DNA of 64,000 bases from an uncultured Pseudokineococcus sp. (GTDB taxonomy: Bacteria; Actinomycetota; Actinomycetes; Actinomycetales; Quadrisphaeraceae): assembly GCF_947495735.1 (NCBI RefSeq), contig NZ_CANMAA010000002.1, forward strand, positions 310,001 through 374,000. Direction: 5' to 3'. The position numbers were made by a program, and so were the translations under genes. Under the pieces are notes generated by a model. It saw only the letters and a list, made by a program, of their open reading frames with translations. It did no database searches and was not told the DNA's origin. This document shows positions 43,480 through 53,557 of this stretch, one piece after another. Each line of letters starts with the position of its first letter. Position 1 is the first letter of the stretch.

Positions 43480-44862
43480 GTGACGGGACAGCGCGCCGGT
43501 GCCGCGCCCACCCCCGACGTCTCGCGCGGGCGCCTCGACGACCGGCTGGAGCGCCGCGGGATCGGCACCGTGCTGGGCCGGGACGCGCTGCTGGCCGCCC
43601 TCGTGGCGGTCGGGACCGCCGTCGTCACGCTGCTCCTGCCGGTGCTCGTGCCCCCGGACCTGCTCGACGCGGAGGCGGCGGCGCGCCTCGGCGAGCGGAC
43701 GTGGTGGCTCGCGCTGGTCGCCGCGGCGCAGGCGGCCGCGCTCTGCCTGCGCCGCGTGGCGCTGGGGTGGTGCCTGGTGCTGGTCGTCGCCGGCCAGGTG
43801 CTGCTCGTCGCCGCGGCGCCGGACGAGACCCTGCGCGGCGTCGCCCCGGCCGTGGCCTGGTACACGGCCGGGGTGCTGCTGCCCGCCCGGCGGGCGGGCG
43901 CGCTCCTGCTCGCGGCGCTGGCCGCCGAGACGGCGGCGGCCGCCGCCGCGGCGGCCGCCGCCGGTGGCGGGGTGCTGGTCACCGCCCTGCTGACGGCGCT
44001 CGGGGGCGCTGCCAGCGGTGCGCCCGCCATCGCGGTCGGCCTGCACGTCGCCACCCGCCGGCGCTACCTGGCGCTCCTGCGGGCGGAGGCCGCGGCCCTG
44101 GCGGACCAGCAGCAGGAGCGGGTGCGGACCGCGGTGGCGGCCGAGCGCTCCCGGCTCGCGCGCGAGCTGCACGACGTCGCCGCGCACCACCTGTCCGGCA
44201 TGGTCGTGCAGGCCGCCGCCGTCGAGCGGCTCGTCGACCGCGACCCCGCGGCCGCCCGGCAGGGGGCGGCCTGGCTGCGGAGCCAGGGCAAGGAGACGCT
44301 GGAGAACCTGCGCCAGGCGGTGGGCCTGCTGCGGGGGTCGGCCGAGGACCTCCCGGACGCCGGCGCGGCGGCGCGAGCCCCGCTGCCCGGCCTGGCGTCC
44401 CTCGACGACCTCCTCGCGCAGGCGCGCGAGGCCGGTGACGAGGTGCGGGTGGAGCGGCCGGAGCACCTGCCCGAGCTCCCGCCGCTGGCGGACGCCTCGG
44501 TGTACCGCGTCGCCCAGCAGGCGCTGACGAACGCGCGCCAGCACGCCCCCGGCGCTCCCGTGCTGCTGCGGCTCGAGGTGGAGGGGGCCGCGCTCCTCCT
44601 CGAGGTCGTCAACGGGGCCGTGCCCGCGCCGGCGTCCGCCGGCGGCCGGGGGGCCCTCGCGCCCTCCCCGCCGGGCGGCGGCGGCACCGGGCTCGCGGTG
44701 ATGCGCGAGCGCGCGGCGCTCGTCGGCGGGCAGCTGCACGCGGGGCGGACCGACGAGGGCGGGTGGCGGGTGGTGCTGCGGGTGCGGGTGCCGTCCGGGC
44801 CCGCGGACGAGCTGCGGGACCCTGGACGACCGGCGGACGGCGGCGGAGGGGGTGCGGCGTGA
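43480..44862 (+). CDS. NarL-family sensor histidine kinase
   Basis: 460 aa. Five or six hydrophobic segments in the first 190 residues form the membrane sensor. The HisKA_3 phosphorylation helix is RSRLARELHDVAAHHLSG with the His. The ATPase domain has QALTNARQHA and GGTGLAVMRERAALVGG. I chose GTG 43480 because GGGGAGG is 9 nt upstream; an upstream GTG/ATG frame at 43420 is less likely. Its stop overlaps the response-regulator start (GTGA). Confidence 0.9.
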   Translation: MTGQRAGAAPTPDVSRGRLDDRLERRGIGTVLGRDALLAALVAVGTAVVTLLLPVLVPPDLLDAEAAARLGERTWWLALVAAAQAAALCLRRVALGWCLVLVVAGQVLLVAAAPDETLRGVAPAVAWYTAGVLLPARRAGALLLAALAAETAAAAAAAAAAGGGVLVTALLTALGGAASGAPAIAVGLHVATRRRYLALLRAEAAALADQQQERVRTAVAAERSRLARELHDVAAHHLSGMVVQAAAVERLVDRDPAAARQGAAWLRSQGKETLENLRQAVGLLRGSAEDLPDAGAAARAPLPGLASLDDLLAQAREAGDEVRVERPEHLPELPPLADASVYRVAQQALTNARQHAPGAPVLLRLEVEGAALLLEVVNGAVPAPASAGGRGALAPSPPGGGGTGLAVMRERAALVGGQLHAGRTDEGGWRVVLRVRVPSGPADELRDPGRPADGGGGGAA

Positions 44863-45584
44863 TCAGGGTGCTGCTCGTGGACGACCAGGCGGTCGTGCGC
44901 GCCGGCTTCAGGGTGCTGCTCGAGGAGGCGGGGGACGTCGAGGTCGTCGCCGAGGCGTCCTCCGGGGCCCAGGCCGTGGCTGCGGCGCGGGCCACGCGCC
45001 CCGACGTCGTCTGCATGGACGTCCGGATGCCGGGCGGCGACGGGCTCACGGCGACGCGCCGCATCGTGGGCGAGCCGGTCCCGAGCGGCGACCGGAGCCC
45101 GGGGGACGACGGGGACCGGGGCCACGACGAGGGCTCGGACGGCGCCGCGCACCGGCCGGCCGTGCTCGTGGTGACGACCTTCGACCTCGACGAGTACGTC
45201 TTCGGCGCCCTCGAGGCGGGGGCCAGCGGGTTCCTGCTCAAGGACTGCGAGCCGGAGGAGCTGGTGGGCGCCGTCCGGCGGCTGGCGGCCGGGGACGGCC
45301 TGGTCGACTCCGCGGTCACCCGCCGCGTCATCCGCGAGTTCGCCCGGCGCACGCCGTCGCCGGCTCCCGCTGCGGCGCAGGCCCAGCTGCTCACCGCCCG
45401 CGAGCGCGACGTCGTCGAGCTGCTGGCCCGCGGGCTGACGAACGCCGAGATCGCGGCGGAGCTGGTCGTCGAGGTGAGCACCGTGAAGTCCCACCTCGGG
45501 CGGGCGATGACCAAGCTCGGGACGCAGGACCGGCTGCAGACGGTCGTGTGGGCCTTCCGGAGCGGGCTCGCGCGCCCGTCCTGA
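44859..45584 (+). CDS. NarL/LuxR-family response regulator
   Basis: 241 aa. Receiver domain with LLVDDQAVVRAGF and the phospho-acceptor Asp in VVCMDVRMPGG. C-terminal LuxR helix-turn-helix LTARERDVVELLARGLTNAE, then VSTVKSHLGRAMTKLG. Between receiver strands 3 and 4, about 25 extra Gly/Asp/Ser-rich residues (after RRIVGEPVP) are inserted, which is unusual. Cognate partner of the overlapping kinase. The target genes are not identifiable; the neighbouring hydrolase is a candidate. Confidence 0.92.
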   Translation: MIRVLLVDDQAVVRAGFRVLLEEAGDVEVVAEASSGAQAVAAARATRPDVVCMDVRMPGGDGLTATRRIVGEPVPSGDRSPGDDGDRGHDEGSDGAAHRPAVLVVTTFDLDEYVFGALEAGASGFLLKDCEPEELVGAVRRLAAGDGLVDSAVTRRVIREFARRTPSPAPAAAQAQLLTARERDVVELLARGLTNAEIAAELVVEVSTVKSHLGRAMTKLGTQDRLQTVVWAFRSGLARPS

Positions 45585-45596
45585 CGGGCGAGGGCG

Positions 45597-46841
45597 CTAC
45601 CAGCCGAGCAGCCGGCGCACGACGCCGTCGGCGAGCAGGCGCCCCCGGTCGGTGAGGACGACCCGCTCCGGGGCGCACCCCGCGGGCCCCGGCTCCACGA
45701 GCCCGTCGGCGACCACGCCGACGAGCTCGGCCCGCCCCTCGGCCGGCAGGGCCCCCACGGGGAGCCCCTCGCGCAGCCGCACGCCGAGCAGGACCCGCTC
45801 GACGAGGCGCGCCTCGTCGTCGAGCACCTCGCGCCCGTGCGCCGGTGAGGCGCCCCGCTCCAGCCGGGCGCTGTAGGCGCCCGGGTGCTTGACGTTCCAC
45901 CAGCGCACGCCGCCCACGTGGCTGTGCGCGCCCGGGCCGACGCCCCACCAGTCGTCGGCGCGCCAGTACGACAGGTTGTGCCGGCAGCGCGCGTCCGGAC
46001 GGGCGGCCCAGTTGCTCACCTCGTACCACTCCATGCCCGCGGCGGAGAGGGCCGCGCCGGCGTCCTCGTACTTGGCGGCGAGGTCGTCGGAGTCCGGCAG
46101 CGCGAGCTCGCCGCGGCGCACCTGGCCGGCCATCCGCGTGCCCGCCTCGACGACGAGGGCGTAGGCGGAGACGTGGTCGGGGGCGCACGCGAGCGCGGCG
46201 TCCAGGCTGGCCCGCCAGTCGTCGCGGGACTCCCCCGGCGTGCCGTAGATGAGGTCGAGGCTGACCTGCAGGCCCGCCTCGCGCGCCCACCGGACGACGT
46301 CGGGCACGCGCGCGGGGTCGTGCGTGCGGTCCAGGGTGGCGAGCACGTGCGGCACGGCCGACTGCATGCCGAAGGACACGCGGGTGACGCCGCCGGCGGC
46401 CAGCTCGGCGAGCGAGGCCGGCGTCACGGAGTCGGGGTTGGCCTCGGTGGTCACCTCGGCGCCGGGCGCGAGGCCGTGGACGTCGCGCACGGCGTCGACC
46501 AGCCGCAGCAGGTCGCCGCTGGGCAGCAGCGTCGGCGTGCCGCCCCCGATGAAGACGGTCGACACCTGCCGCGCAGGCGCGCCCGCCCCGGCCAGGACCT
46601 CGGCCGACATCCGCACCTCGCGCTCGGCCACGGCGGCGTACCCGGCCCGCGAGGACCCGCTGCCCGCGCCGCCGAGCTCCTCGGCGGTGTAGGTGGTGAA
46701 GTCGCAGTAGCCGCAGCGCACCCGGCAGAACGGCACGTGCAGGTAGAACGCCAGGGCGCGCTCGTGCGCGCCCACCGCCGCCGAGGCGGGCAGGGCGCCG
46801 TCCTCGGGCGCCGGGTCGCCGACGGGCAGGGCGGGGCTCAC
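45597..46841 (-). CDS. hemW: Radical SAM heme chaperone HemW
   Basis: 414 aa, coproporphyrinogen III oxidase-like; HemW inserts heme into target proteins. Radical SAM cluster motif is CRVRCGYC near FYLHVPFC, with FIGGGTPTLL, TTEANPD and SFGMQS. The C-terminal HemN-like domain includes EVSNWA and the WWGVGPGAHSH segment. GTG 46841 is favoured because GGGGGAG lies about 9 nt upstream; the exact start is not certain. It converges on the response regulator with only 12 nt between. Confidence 0.9.
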   Translation of the reverse strand: MSPALPVGDPAPEDGALPASAAVGAHERALAFYLHVPFCRVRCGYCDFTTYTAEELGGAGSGSSRAGYAAVAEREVRMSAEVLAGAGAPARQVSTVFIGGGTPTLLPSGDLLRLVDAVRDVHGLAPGAEVTTEANPDSVTPASLAELAAGGVTRVSFGMQSAVPHVLATLDRTHDPARVPDVVRWAREAGLQVSLDLIYGTPGESRDDWRASLDAALACAPDHVSAYALVVEAGTRMAGQVRRGELALPDSDDLAAKYEDAGAALSAAGMEWYEVSNWAARPDARCRHNLSYWRADDWWGVGPGAHSHVGGVRWWNVKHPGAYSARLERGASPAHGREVLDDEARLVERVLLGVRLREGLPVGALPAEGRAELVGVVADGLVEPGPAGCAPERVVLTDRGRLLADGVVRRLLGW

Positions 46842-46960
46842 CCCTCCATGCTCCCCCGGCGCGGGCCGTGCCCCCGACCACGGCAGACGACCACGGCGGA
46901 CGACCACGGTCCCCAGCCGCGCGGGAGCGGGCGGCTGGGGACGCCCCGGACCGCGCGGCC

Positions 46961-47023
46961 GGACGGGCTGGGCGGGCTGGGCGGCTGGGCGGCTGGGCGG
47001 GTCGGGCGGGCTGGGCGGGAGGA
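46961..47023. repeat. G-rich array between hemW and GNAT genes
   Basis: About 63 nt of irregular GGGCTGGGCGG repeats on the plus strand, with many runs of three G separated by 1-4 nt, which matches the G-quadruplex pattern. It lies in the divergent intergenic region that must hold the hemW and GNAT promoters. Confidence 0.7.
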
Positions 47024-47087
47024 AGGACAGGGCCGGGCGCGGTGGGCAGGAGGAGAGCCCGGACCGGGCGGGCACGAGGATGGGCGG

Positions 47088-47687
47088 GTGGACGACGTGG
47101 ACCCCTCGGCCGGACCCAGCCCGGAGGCCGGCGAGCCGCCCGTGCGGCTGCACCCGCTCACCGCGGGCGACGTGGACCTGCGCGCGGCCGTGGTGGCCCT
47201 GGAGCCCGCGCCGCACCAGCTGGCCGACTCGGCCTCGGCGCGCCAGACGCTGCCGGCCGCGGACGCCGACCCGCGGCGGGCGCCGTTCGCCGTCCTCGTC
47301 GGGCAGGAGGCCGTCGGGTTCGGCGTCCTCGACCGCGGCGACCTCCTGGCCGCCGTCGTGGACGAGCCCGAGCGCGCGGTGCTGCTGCGCGGCTTCTACC
47401 TCGCGGGCGCCGCGCAGGGCCGCGGGTGGGGCCGGCGAGCGGCCGCGGCCGTCCCGGCCCTGGCGCGGCAGCTGTGGGGACCGGTGACCGCCGGCGGGCC
47501 GGCGCTCGTCGTGCTCACGGTCGGCACCGCGAACACCGCGGCCCTGCGGGCGTACGCGGGCGCCGGCTTCGTCTCCACGGGGGTGCAGCAGCTCAGCGAC
47601 GGGCACGGCCCCCAGCACGTGCTCGTCGCAGCCGTGCCGCAGGACCCGCCGCGGACGTCCCGGGGCGCGCCGCGACGACGCCGCTGA
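47088..47687 (+). CDS. GNAT-family N-acetyltransferase
   Basis: 199 aa. The acetyl-CoA loop is LLRGFYLAGAAQGRGWGRRAA, followed by LTVGTANTAALRAYAGAGFV, the typical C-terminal GNAT strand-helix. The motif order and length fit. Substrate unknown. GTG 47088 has GAGGA 7 nt upstream. The tail is Arg/Pro-rich. Confidence 0.85.
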   Translation: MDDVDPSAGPSPEAGEPPVRLHPLTAGDVDLRAAVVALEPAPHQLADSASARQTLPAADADPRRAPFAVLVGQEAVGFGVLDRGDLLAAVVDEPERAVLLRGFYLAGAAQGRGWGRRAAAAVPALARQLWGPVTAGGPALVVLTVGTANTAALRAYAGAGFVSTGVQQLSDGHGPQHVLVAAVPQDPPRTSRGAPRRRR

Positions 47688-47909
47688 CCGGTGCGCGGCG
47701 TCGTGGCGGACCGGTCACGCCGCCTCCGCGACGCCGTCGGGGGCTGGCCGGCGCGGCGGACGCGTCCGGACCGGGGAGCACCCGGCTCGCCGGACGCCCG
47801 ATCGGGGTGCGTCGCCGGAGCAGCGCGCTCCCCGGACGACGGCCCTGCGAGCCGGGCGCTCCCCGGACGCGTCAGGTCCGGTGCGCGCCAGGCGTCGGAG
47901 GCGGGGCAG

Positions 47910-48000
47910 GGCTCACGCGCAGGGACAGGGCTCAGGCGCGGGACAGGGCTCAGGCGCGGGACAGGGCTCAGACGCGGGACAGGGCTCAGGCGCGGGACAG
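47910..48000. repeat. 18-nt tandem repeats over the MOSC gene 3' end
   Basis: Four units of GGCTCAGGCGCGGGACAG (47929-48000; one has an internal A for G) plus a degenerate 19-nt unit at 47910-47928. On the minus strand each unit reads CTGTCCCGCGCCTGAGCC, containing the LSRA codons and TGA stop of the MOSC gene, so the stop region is multiplied. Confidence 0.92.
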
Positions 48001-48654
48001 GGCTCGGTCGACGTAGACCAGCAGGTCGTCGGCGAGCGCCAGCGCGCCGTCGTCGTGCGCGCGCCTCAGCACCCGGGCCTGCTCCGCGGACTGCTGGGCG
48101 AAGAAGGCCGACGCCGCGACGCCGTGCCCGGGGCGCGAGAGCACCGCGACGGGGTCGCCGGCGCGGACGGAACCGGGCGCGACCACCCGCAGGTAGACAC
48201 CGGGCCGACCGCGCTCGGTGAAGCGGCGCACCCAGCGCTGCTCCCCCAGGTGGCGCGCGAAGGTCTGGCACGGCGTGCGCGCCATGGTGACCTCCAGCTC
48301 GAGCCGGTCCCCCACGCGCCAGCGCTCGCCGACCTCGGCCCCGTCGACGTCGACGCCGGCCGTGCGCAGGTTCTCCCCGAAGAGCCCCGGCACGACGTCC
48401 CGCTGCAGGACCTCCGCCCAGTGGTCGGCCTCGTCCTGCGTGTAGACGTAGACGGCCTTGTCCGGCCCGCCGTGGTCCTCGCGGTCGGCCTGGACGTCGC
48501 CGCGCAGCCCCATCGGCCCCACGTCGACCGCGTCCGGGAGCGGGCGCTTGTCGATGCCGGTGACGTCGCCGCGGTCCCCGTCGGGCTGCAGCTGGTGGAC
48601 GCGGCAGACGGCGAGGACGCGACCGGGCGCGGCCGGGGAGGGCTCAAGCGGCAT
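47986..48654 (-). CDS. MOSC-domain protein
   Basis: 222-aa protein of the molybdenum-cofactor-sulfurase C-terminal family (YiiM-type). Landmarks: GIDKRPLPDAV, GLRGDVQADREDHGGPDKAVYVY, GLFGENLRTAGVD, VTMARTPCQTFA with a conserved Cys, and GRPGVYLRVVAPG. Members such as YiiM detoxify N-hydroxylated compounds via molybdenum cofactor. The last residues and stop fall in an 18-nt tandem array. ATG 48654. Confidence 0.9.
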   Translation of the reverse strand: MPLEPSPAAPGRVLAVCRVHQLQPDGDRGDVTGIDKRPLPDAVDVGPMGLRGDVQADREDHGGPDKAVYVYTQDEADHWAEVLQRDVVPGLFGENLRTAGVDVDGAEVGERWRVGDRLELEVTMARTPCQTFARHLGEQRWVRRFTERGRPGVYLRVVAPGSVRAGDPVAVLSRPGHGVAASAFFAQQSAEQARVLRRAHDDGALALADDLLVYVDRALSRA

Positions 48655-48750
48655 GCGGCGCAGTAGAGCAGGTCACCCGGTCGCCCGGGCTCGCCGCCGA
48701 CCGTGCGCTCCGCGGCTCAAGGCAGGGGGGCGGCGCGCCGATGCCAGATC

Positions 48751-48912
48751 GTGACCACGACCAGCCCAGCCCCGGCAGCACCGCCGAGCGAGCGCAGCAC
48801 CCACGACACCGCTCTCCCCCGCGAGGAGCTCGCCCAGCTCCAGGACACCGCCGCGGCCCGCTCGTGGGCCGGCGTCGACCGGCGCCGCGACCCGCGGCGC
48901 CGCCACCGCTGA
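48751..48912 (+). CDS. Possible 53-aa protein
   Basis: A GTG frame encodes VTTTSPAPAAPPSERSTH... ending RRDPRRRHR. The segment LPREELAQLQDTAAARSWAG has modest helix character. No ribosome site is visible and no family is recognised. It may be chance in high-GC DNA. Confidence 0.2.
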   Translation: MTTTSPAPAAPPSERSTHDTALPREELAQLQDTAAARSWAGVDRRRDPRRRHR

Positions 48913-48933
48913 CGCGCTCGCGCCGGACGCCCC

Positions 48934-49443
48934 TCAGCCGGCGCGGCGCGCCCCGCCGGGCGTGCGCCGCAGCACCCCGCGCTTGACCCGCAGCCGCAGG
49001 CGCGTGATCCGCGAGGCGCGCAGCTGCGCGAGCCTGGCGCTGATCCGCTCGCCCATCTGCTCGAGCACGTCGGCGTCGAGCTTGGCGTCGACCTCGGTGA
49101 ACATCTCGGTCTCCTCGTGGCCGGCGTGGTGCTCCACGGCCTCGTGCAGGACGCGCACCTCCTCGTCGAAGCCCGCCCTCCCCGGCCCGGTGCGCAGGAC
49201 GACGGCCACCTGGTCCTCGAGGTAGCGGTGCTCGGCGTGGGCGATCGCCACCATGGGGCTGGCCGCCGTCACGGCCGGGTAGAAGATCTCGTCCTCGAGC
49301 TGCTCGTGCATGCTCAGCTCGTCGACGAGGCGGTCGAGCACCTCCTGGCGCTCGTCCACGCGGTCGCCGGGCAGCTCCGCGAGCCGGGTCAGCATCGACC
49401 GGAGCTCGTCGTGGTGGGCGGACAGGACCTCAGTGGCGCGCAT
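48934..49443 (-). CDS. Hemerythrin-like HHE-domain protein
   Basis: 169-aa four-helix bundle with the diiron ligands spaced as in HHE proteins: HHDELRSML, MHEQLEDEIFYP, HAEHRYLEDQV and EAVEHHAGHEETEMF. Such proteins bind O2 or sense redox/NO. The C-terminal 30 residues are basic. ATG 49443 has a strong AGGAGG site inside the end of the Rieske gene and overlaps it by 14 nt, so the two are coupled. Confidence 0.88.
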   Translation of the reverse strand: MRATEVLSAHHDELRSMLTRLAELPGDRVDERQEVLDRLVDELSMHEQLEDEIFYPAVTAASPMVAIAHAEHRYLEDQVAVVLRTGPGRAGFDEEVRVLHEAVEHHAGHEETEMFTEVDAKLDADVLEQMGERISARLAQLRASRITRLRLRVKRGVLRRTPGGARRAG

Positions 49444-50419
49444 CGGGGACCTCCTGCTCGTCCTCGCGCTGCTGCTCGAGGGCTGTGACGCTGCCCGGGG
49501 ACGCCCCGGGCACGGGCGGGACCCGGCGGACCTGGACCCGGCCGGCGCGGACCCGCGTCTCGAAGCGCGCCAGGGGGGCCGTGGCCGGCCCGTGCACCAC
49601 CGCGCCGTCCTCGACCGAGAAGCACGACCCGTGCCACGGGCACACCAGCCCCTCGCGGGTGATCCAGCCCTGCGAGAGCGGGCCGTCCAGGTGCGGGCAC
49701 TGCTCCCCGAAGGCGCGGACCTCGCCGCCCCCGGTGCGCAGGAGGACGACGCGGACACCGTCGACGTCGGCCCGCGTCGGGCGGCCCTCCGGGACGTCGG
49801 CGAGCGCCAGGGCGTCGGTGAAGGTGCGCGGCGCCAGCGAGCGGTCGGCGTGGTCGCCGCCGATCCCGTGGCGGTAGGTGAGCGCGCCCCCCAGGGCCGC
49901 GCTGGCCGAGACGACCGCCCAGCCCGCGAGCCCGAGGACCCGGCCGCGCGCGGTGCGCCCCCGGCGCCGCTCGACCCACGACGCCAGCTGCAGCCCCGTC
50001 GCCGCCGTGCTCATCAGCCCGTGCACGACGCCCACCCGGCGCGCGCCCTCGTGGGTGTGCTGCCAGTCGGCCAGACCGGTGACGACGGCCCCCGCGGCGC
50101 CCAGCAGCCCGAGCCCGGTGCACGTGCGCGACGCCGCTGCCAGCCCCGGCGTCCGGCGCCCGCCCCCGACGAGGTCGACGGCGTCGAGCGCGAGGGCCGC
50201 CGTCCACGAGCCGATCGGGACGTCGGTGAGGGCGGGGTGCAGCGGGTGGCCGAGCCACGTGCCGTGCAGGACGTCGACGACGGGCCCGCGAGCGCGCCCG
50301 AGGGCGTTGAAGGTGACGCCGAGGACGTGCTCGGCGCGGTAGGAGGGCCGGTCGAGCTGGTCCCAGGCCTCGGGGGCCGTGGTGGCGCGCTCGATCAGGT
50401 CGCGGACGGAGGAGGGCAC
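49430..50419 (-). CDS. DUF2231-Rieske fusion protein
   Basis: 329 aa. The N-terminal half (about 40-185) is a DUF2231 membrane domain with four hydrophobic helices and conserved His ([39 protein letters not shown]). The C-terminal half is a Rieske domain with CPHLDGPL and [10 protein letters not shown] providing the Cys/His ligands of a 2Fe-2S cluster. This fusion is seen in Actinobacteria, probably as a small membrane redox module, possibly with heme. Start GTG 50419; an ATG nearby is in another frame. Operon partner is the hemerythrin-like protein. Confidence 0.88.
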   Translation of the reverse strand: MPSSVRDLIERATTAPEAWDQLDRPSYRAEHVLGVTFNALGRARGPVVDVLHGTWLGHPLHPALTDVPIGSWTAALALDAVDLVGGGRRTPGLAAASRTCTGLGLLGAAGAVVTGLADWQHTHEGARRVGVVHGLMSTAATGLQLASWVERRRGRTARGRVLGLAGWAVVSASAALGGALTYRHGIGGDHADRSLAPRTFTDALALADVPEGRPTRADVDGVRVVLLRTGGGEVRAFGEQCPHLDGPLSQGWITREGLVCPWHGSCFSVEDGAVVHGPATAPLARFETRVRAGRVQVRRVPPVPGASPGSVTALEQQREDEQEVPDARH

Positions 50420-50534
50420 CCGGCCATTCCGGAGGACGGCGGCGCCGACCGCAACCCGGGGTCGCCGCCGGGCTCCCCGTGCCCGGGCCCCTGCGCCCGA
50501 AGTGCGCCGAGCGCCGGAGGTGCCCGGCGCGGCG

Positions 50535-52427
<1,893 letters not shown>

Positions 52428-52799
52428 GGGCTCGGGCCACCTCCGTCGGGGTCGGTGCTGGGGCGCGGTGCAGGACGGCCATGGTCGCACGGCGCCGCCG
52501 GCCGACCGGGCGCCAGCGCCGGGACCCGCGAGGAGCCGTCGCACCCCGCCGGGACGTCGTCGCGGCGCTCCTCCACCGCGTCCACCGCTCGCCCGGGCGC
52601 GCCCGCTGGAGCCCCTCGGCGCGGGAGGGGGCCCGGGAGCGCGCTGGTAGCCTTCACCGGTCGCGCCCGCGCCGCGTCCCGGTCACCCGGGGCAGCCGGG
52701 CGCTCTGGCACCGCCACCGCCGGGCTCACCGCCCGGGTCGTGGCCGCCTCGCACACCTTCGAGAACGAGCCCGACCCGACCGACCTGGAGCTGTCACCC
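52428..52799. other. 372-bp region between lepA and rpsT
   Basis: Divergent regulatory region. A candidate -10 box for rpsT is TAGCCT at 52648-52653 (GGTAGCCT context shared with 40581-40588), giving a leader of about 140 nt. The open plus frame upstream of rpsT runs without stop but has no coding character. No gene is called. Confidence 0.5.
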
Positions 52800-53060
52800 G
52801 TGGCCAACATCAAGAGCCAGAAGAAGCGCATCCTCACCAACGAGAAGGCGCGCCTGCGCAACAAGGCCGTCAAGTCCGAGCTGAAGTCGGCCGTCCGCTC
52901 GGTCCGCGAGGCTGCGGCCTCCGGCGACCGCGGCGCCGCCGAGACCGCTCTCGCGCGCGCCTCGCGCCGCCTCGACAAGGCCGTGAGCAAGGGCGTCATC
53001 CACAAGAACCAGGCGGCGAACCGCAAGCAGTCGCTCGCCAAGCGCGTCGCCTCGGTCTGA
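52800..53060 (+). CDS. rpsT: 30S ribosomal protein S20
   Basis: 86-aa basic helical protein of the small subunit. [20 protein letters not shown], the central charged helices and [19 protein letters not shown] are diagnostic. GTG 52800 has GGAG 8 nt upstream. Followed by a 21-bp terminator. Confidence 0.97.
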   Translation: MANIKSQKKRILTNEKARLRNKAVKSELKSAVRSVREAAASGDRGAAETALARASRRLDKAVSKGVIHKNQAANRKQSLAKRVASV

Positions 53061-53090
53061 GGCACCGACCGCCGCGGCGGTCCCCCGCAC

Positions 53091-53136
53091 GACGCCGAAG
53101 GGCGCGTCCCGTCTCCGGGACGCGCCCTTCGGCGTC
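53091..53136 (+). terminator. 21-bp perfect terminator after rpsT
   Basis: Left arm 53091-53111, loop TCTC, right arm 53116-53136, no mismatch. Between rpsT and the convergent YCII gene. Confidence 0.92.
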
Positions 53137-53196
53137 TGGTGGCTCGGCGCCTGGTGGCTCGGGGCCTGCTGGCGGAGCGTCGGGTGGCGGCGGTGC

Positions 53197-53469
53197 TCAG
53201 CCGCCGAGCACGACCGTCCACTCGCGCACCGAGCGCACCTCGACGACGCCGTCGCGGCGGAACGGGTCGGCCTCGAGCATCTCGCGGACCGCTGCCTCGT
53301 CGTCGGCCCGGTAGACCAGGCAGGCGCCCGTGCCGTCGGCCCAGGGCCCCGACATCACGAGCGACCCCCGCTCGAGGAGCGCGGCCAGGTGCTCGCGGTG
53401 CGCGGGGCGGGAGGCCGCCACGGCCTCGGGCGCGGCGGTGTAGACGATCTCGGCGACGTAGTGGCTCAC
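53197..53469 (-). CDS. YCII-related protein
   Basis: 90-aa dimeric alpha+beta (YciI/DGPF-like) protein: HYVAEIVYTAAPEAV, RPAHREHLAALLERGSLVMSG, ADPFRRDGVVEVRSV. The conserved His in REHL and Asp in ADPF suggest the usual active-site pocket. Biochemical role unknown. GTG 53469 has GGGAG 5 nt upstream. Confidence 0.85.
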   Translation of the reverse strand: MSHYVAEIVYTAAPEAVAASRPAHREHLAALLERGSLVMSGPWADGTGACLVYRADDEAAVREMLEADPFRRDGVVEVRSVREWTVVLGG

Positions 53470-53557
53470 GAGGTCTCCCAGGGGTGGTGGTCGGGTCGGT
53501 CGGGGCGGGCGTCGCGCGCCCCCCGCCGGGCGGGGGCGCCGCAGGGACGGGAGCGTG

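Noticed and set aside
47910-48000. CRISPR array
   Set aside because: Units are contiguous 18-mers with no spacers and no cas genes are present.
52428-52799. N-terminal extension of rpsT
   Set aside because: The frame is open upstream, but S20 normally starts at ANIKSQKK, and GGAG is well placed before GTG 52800.
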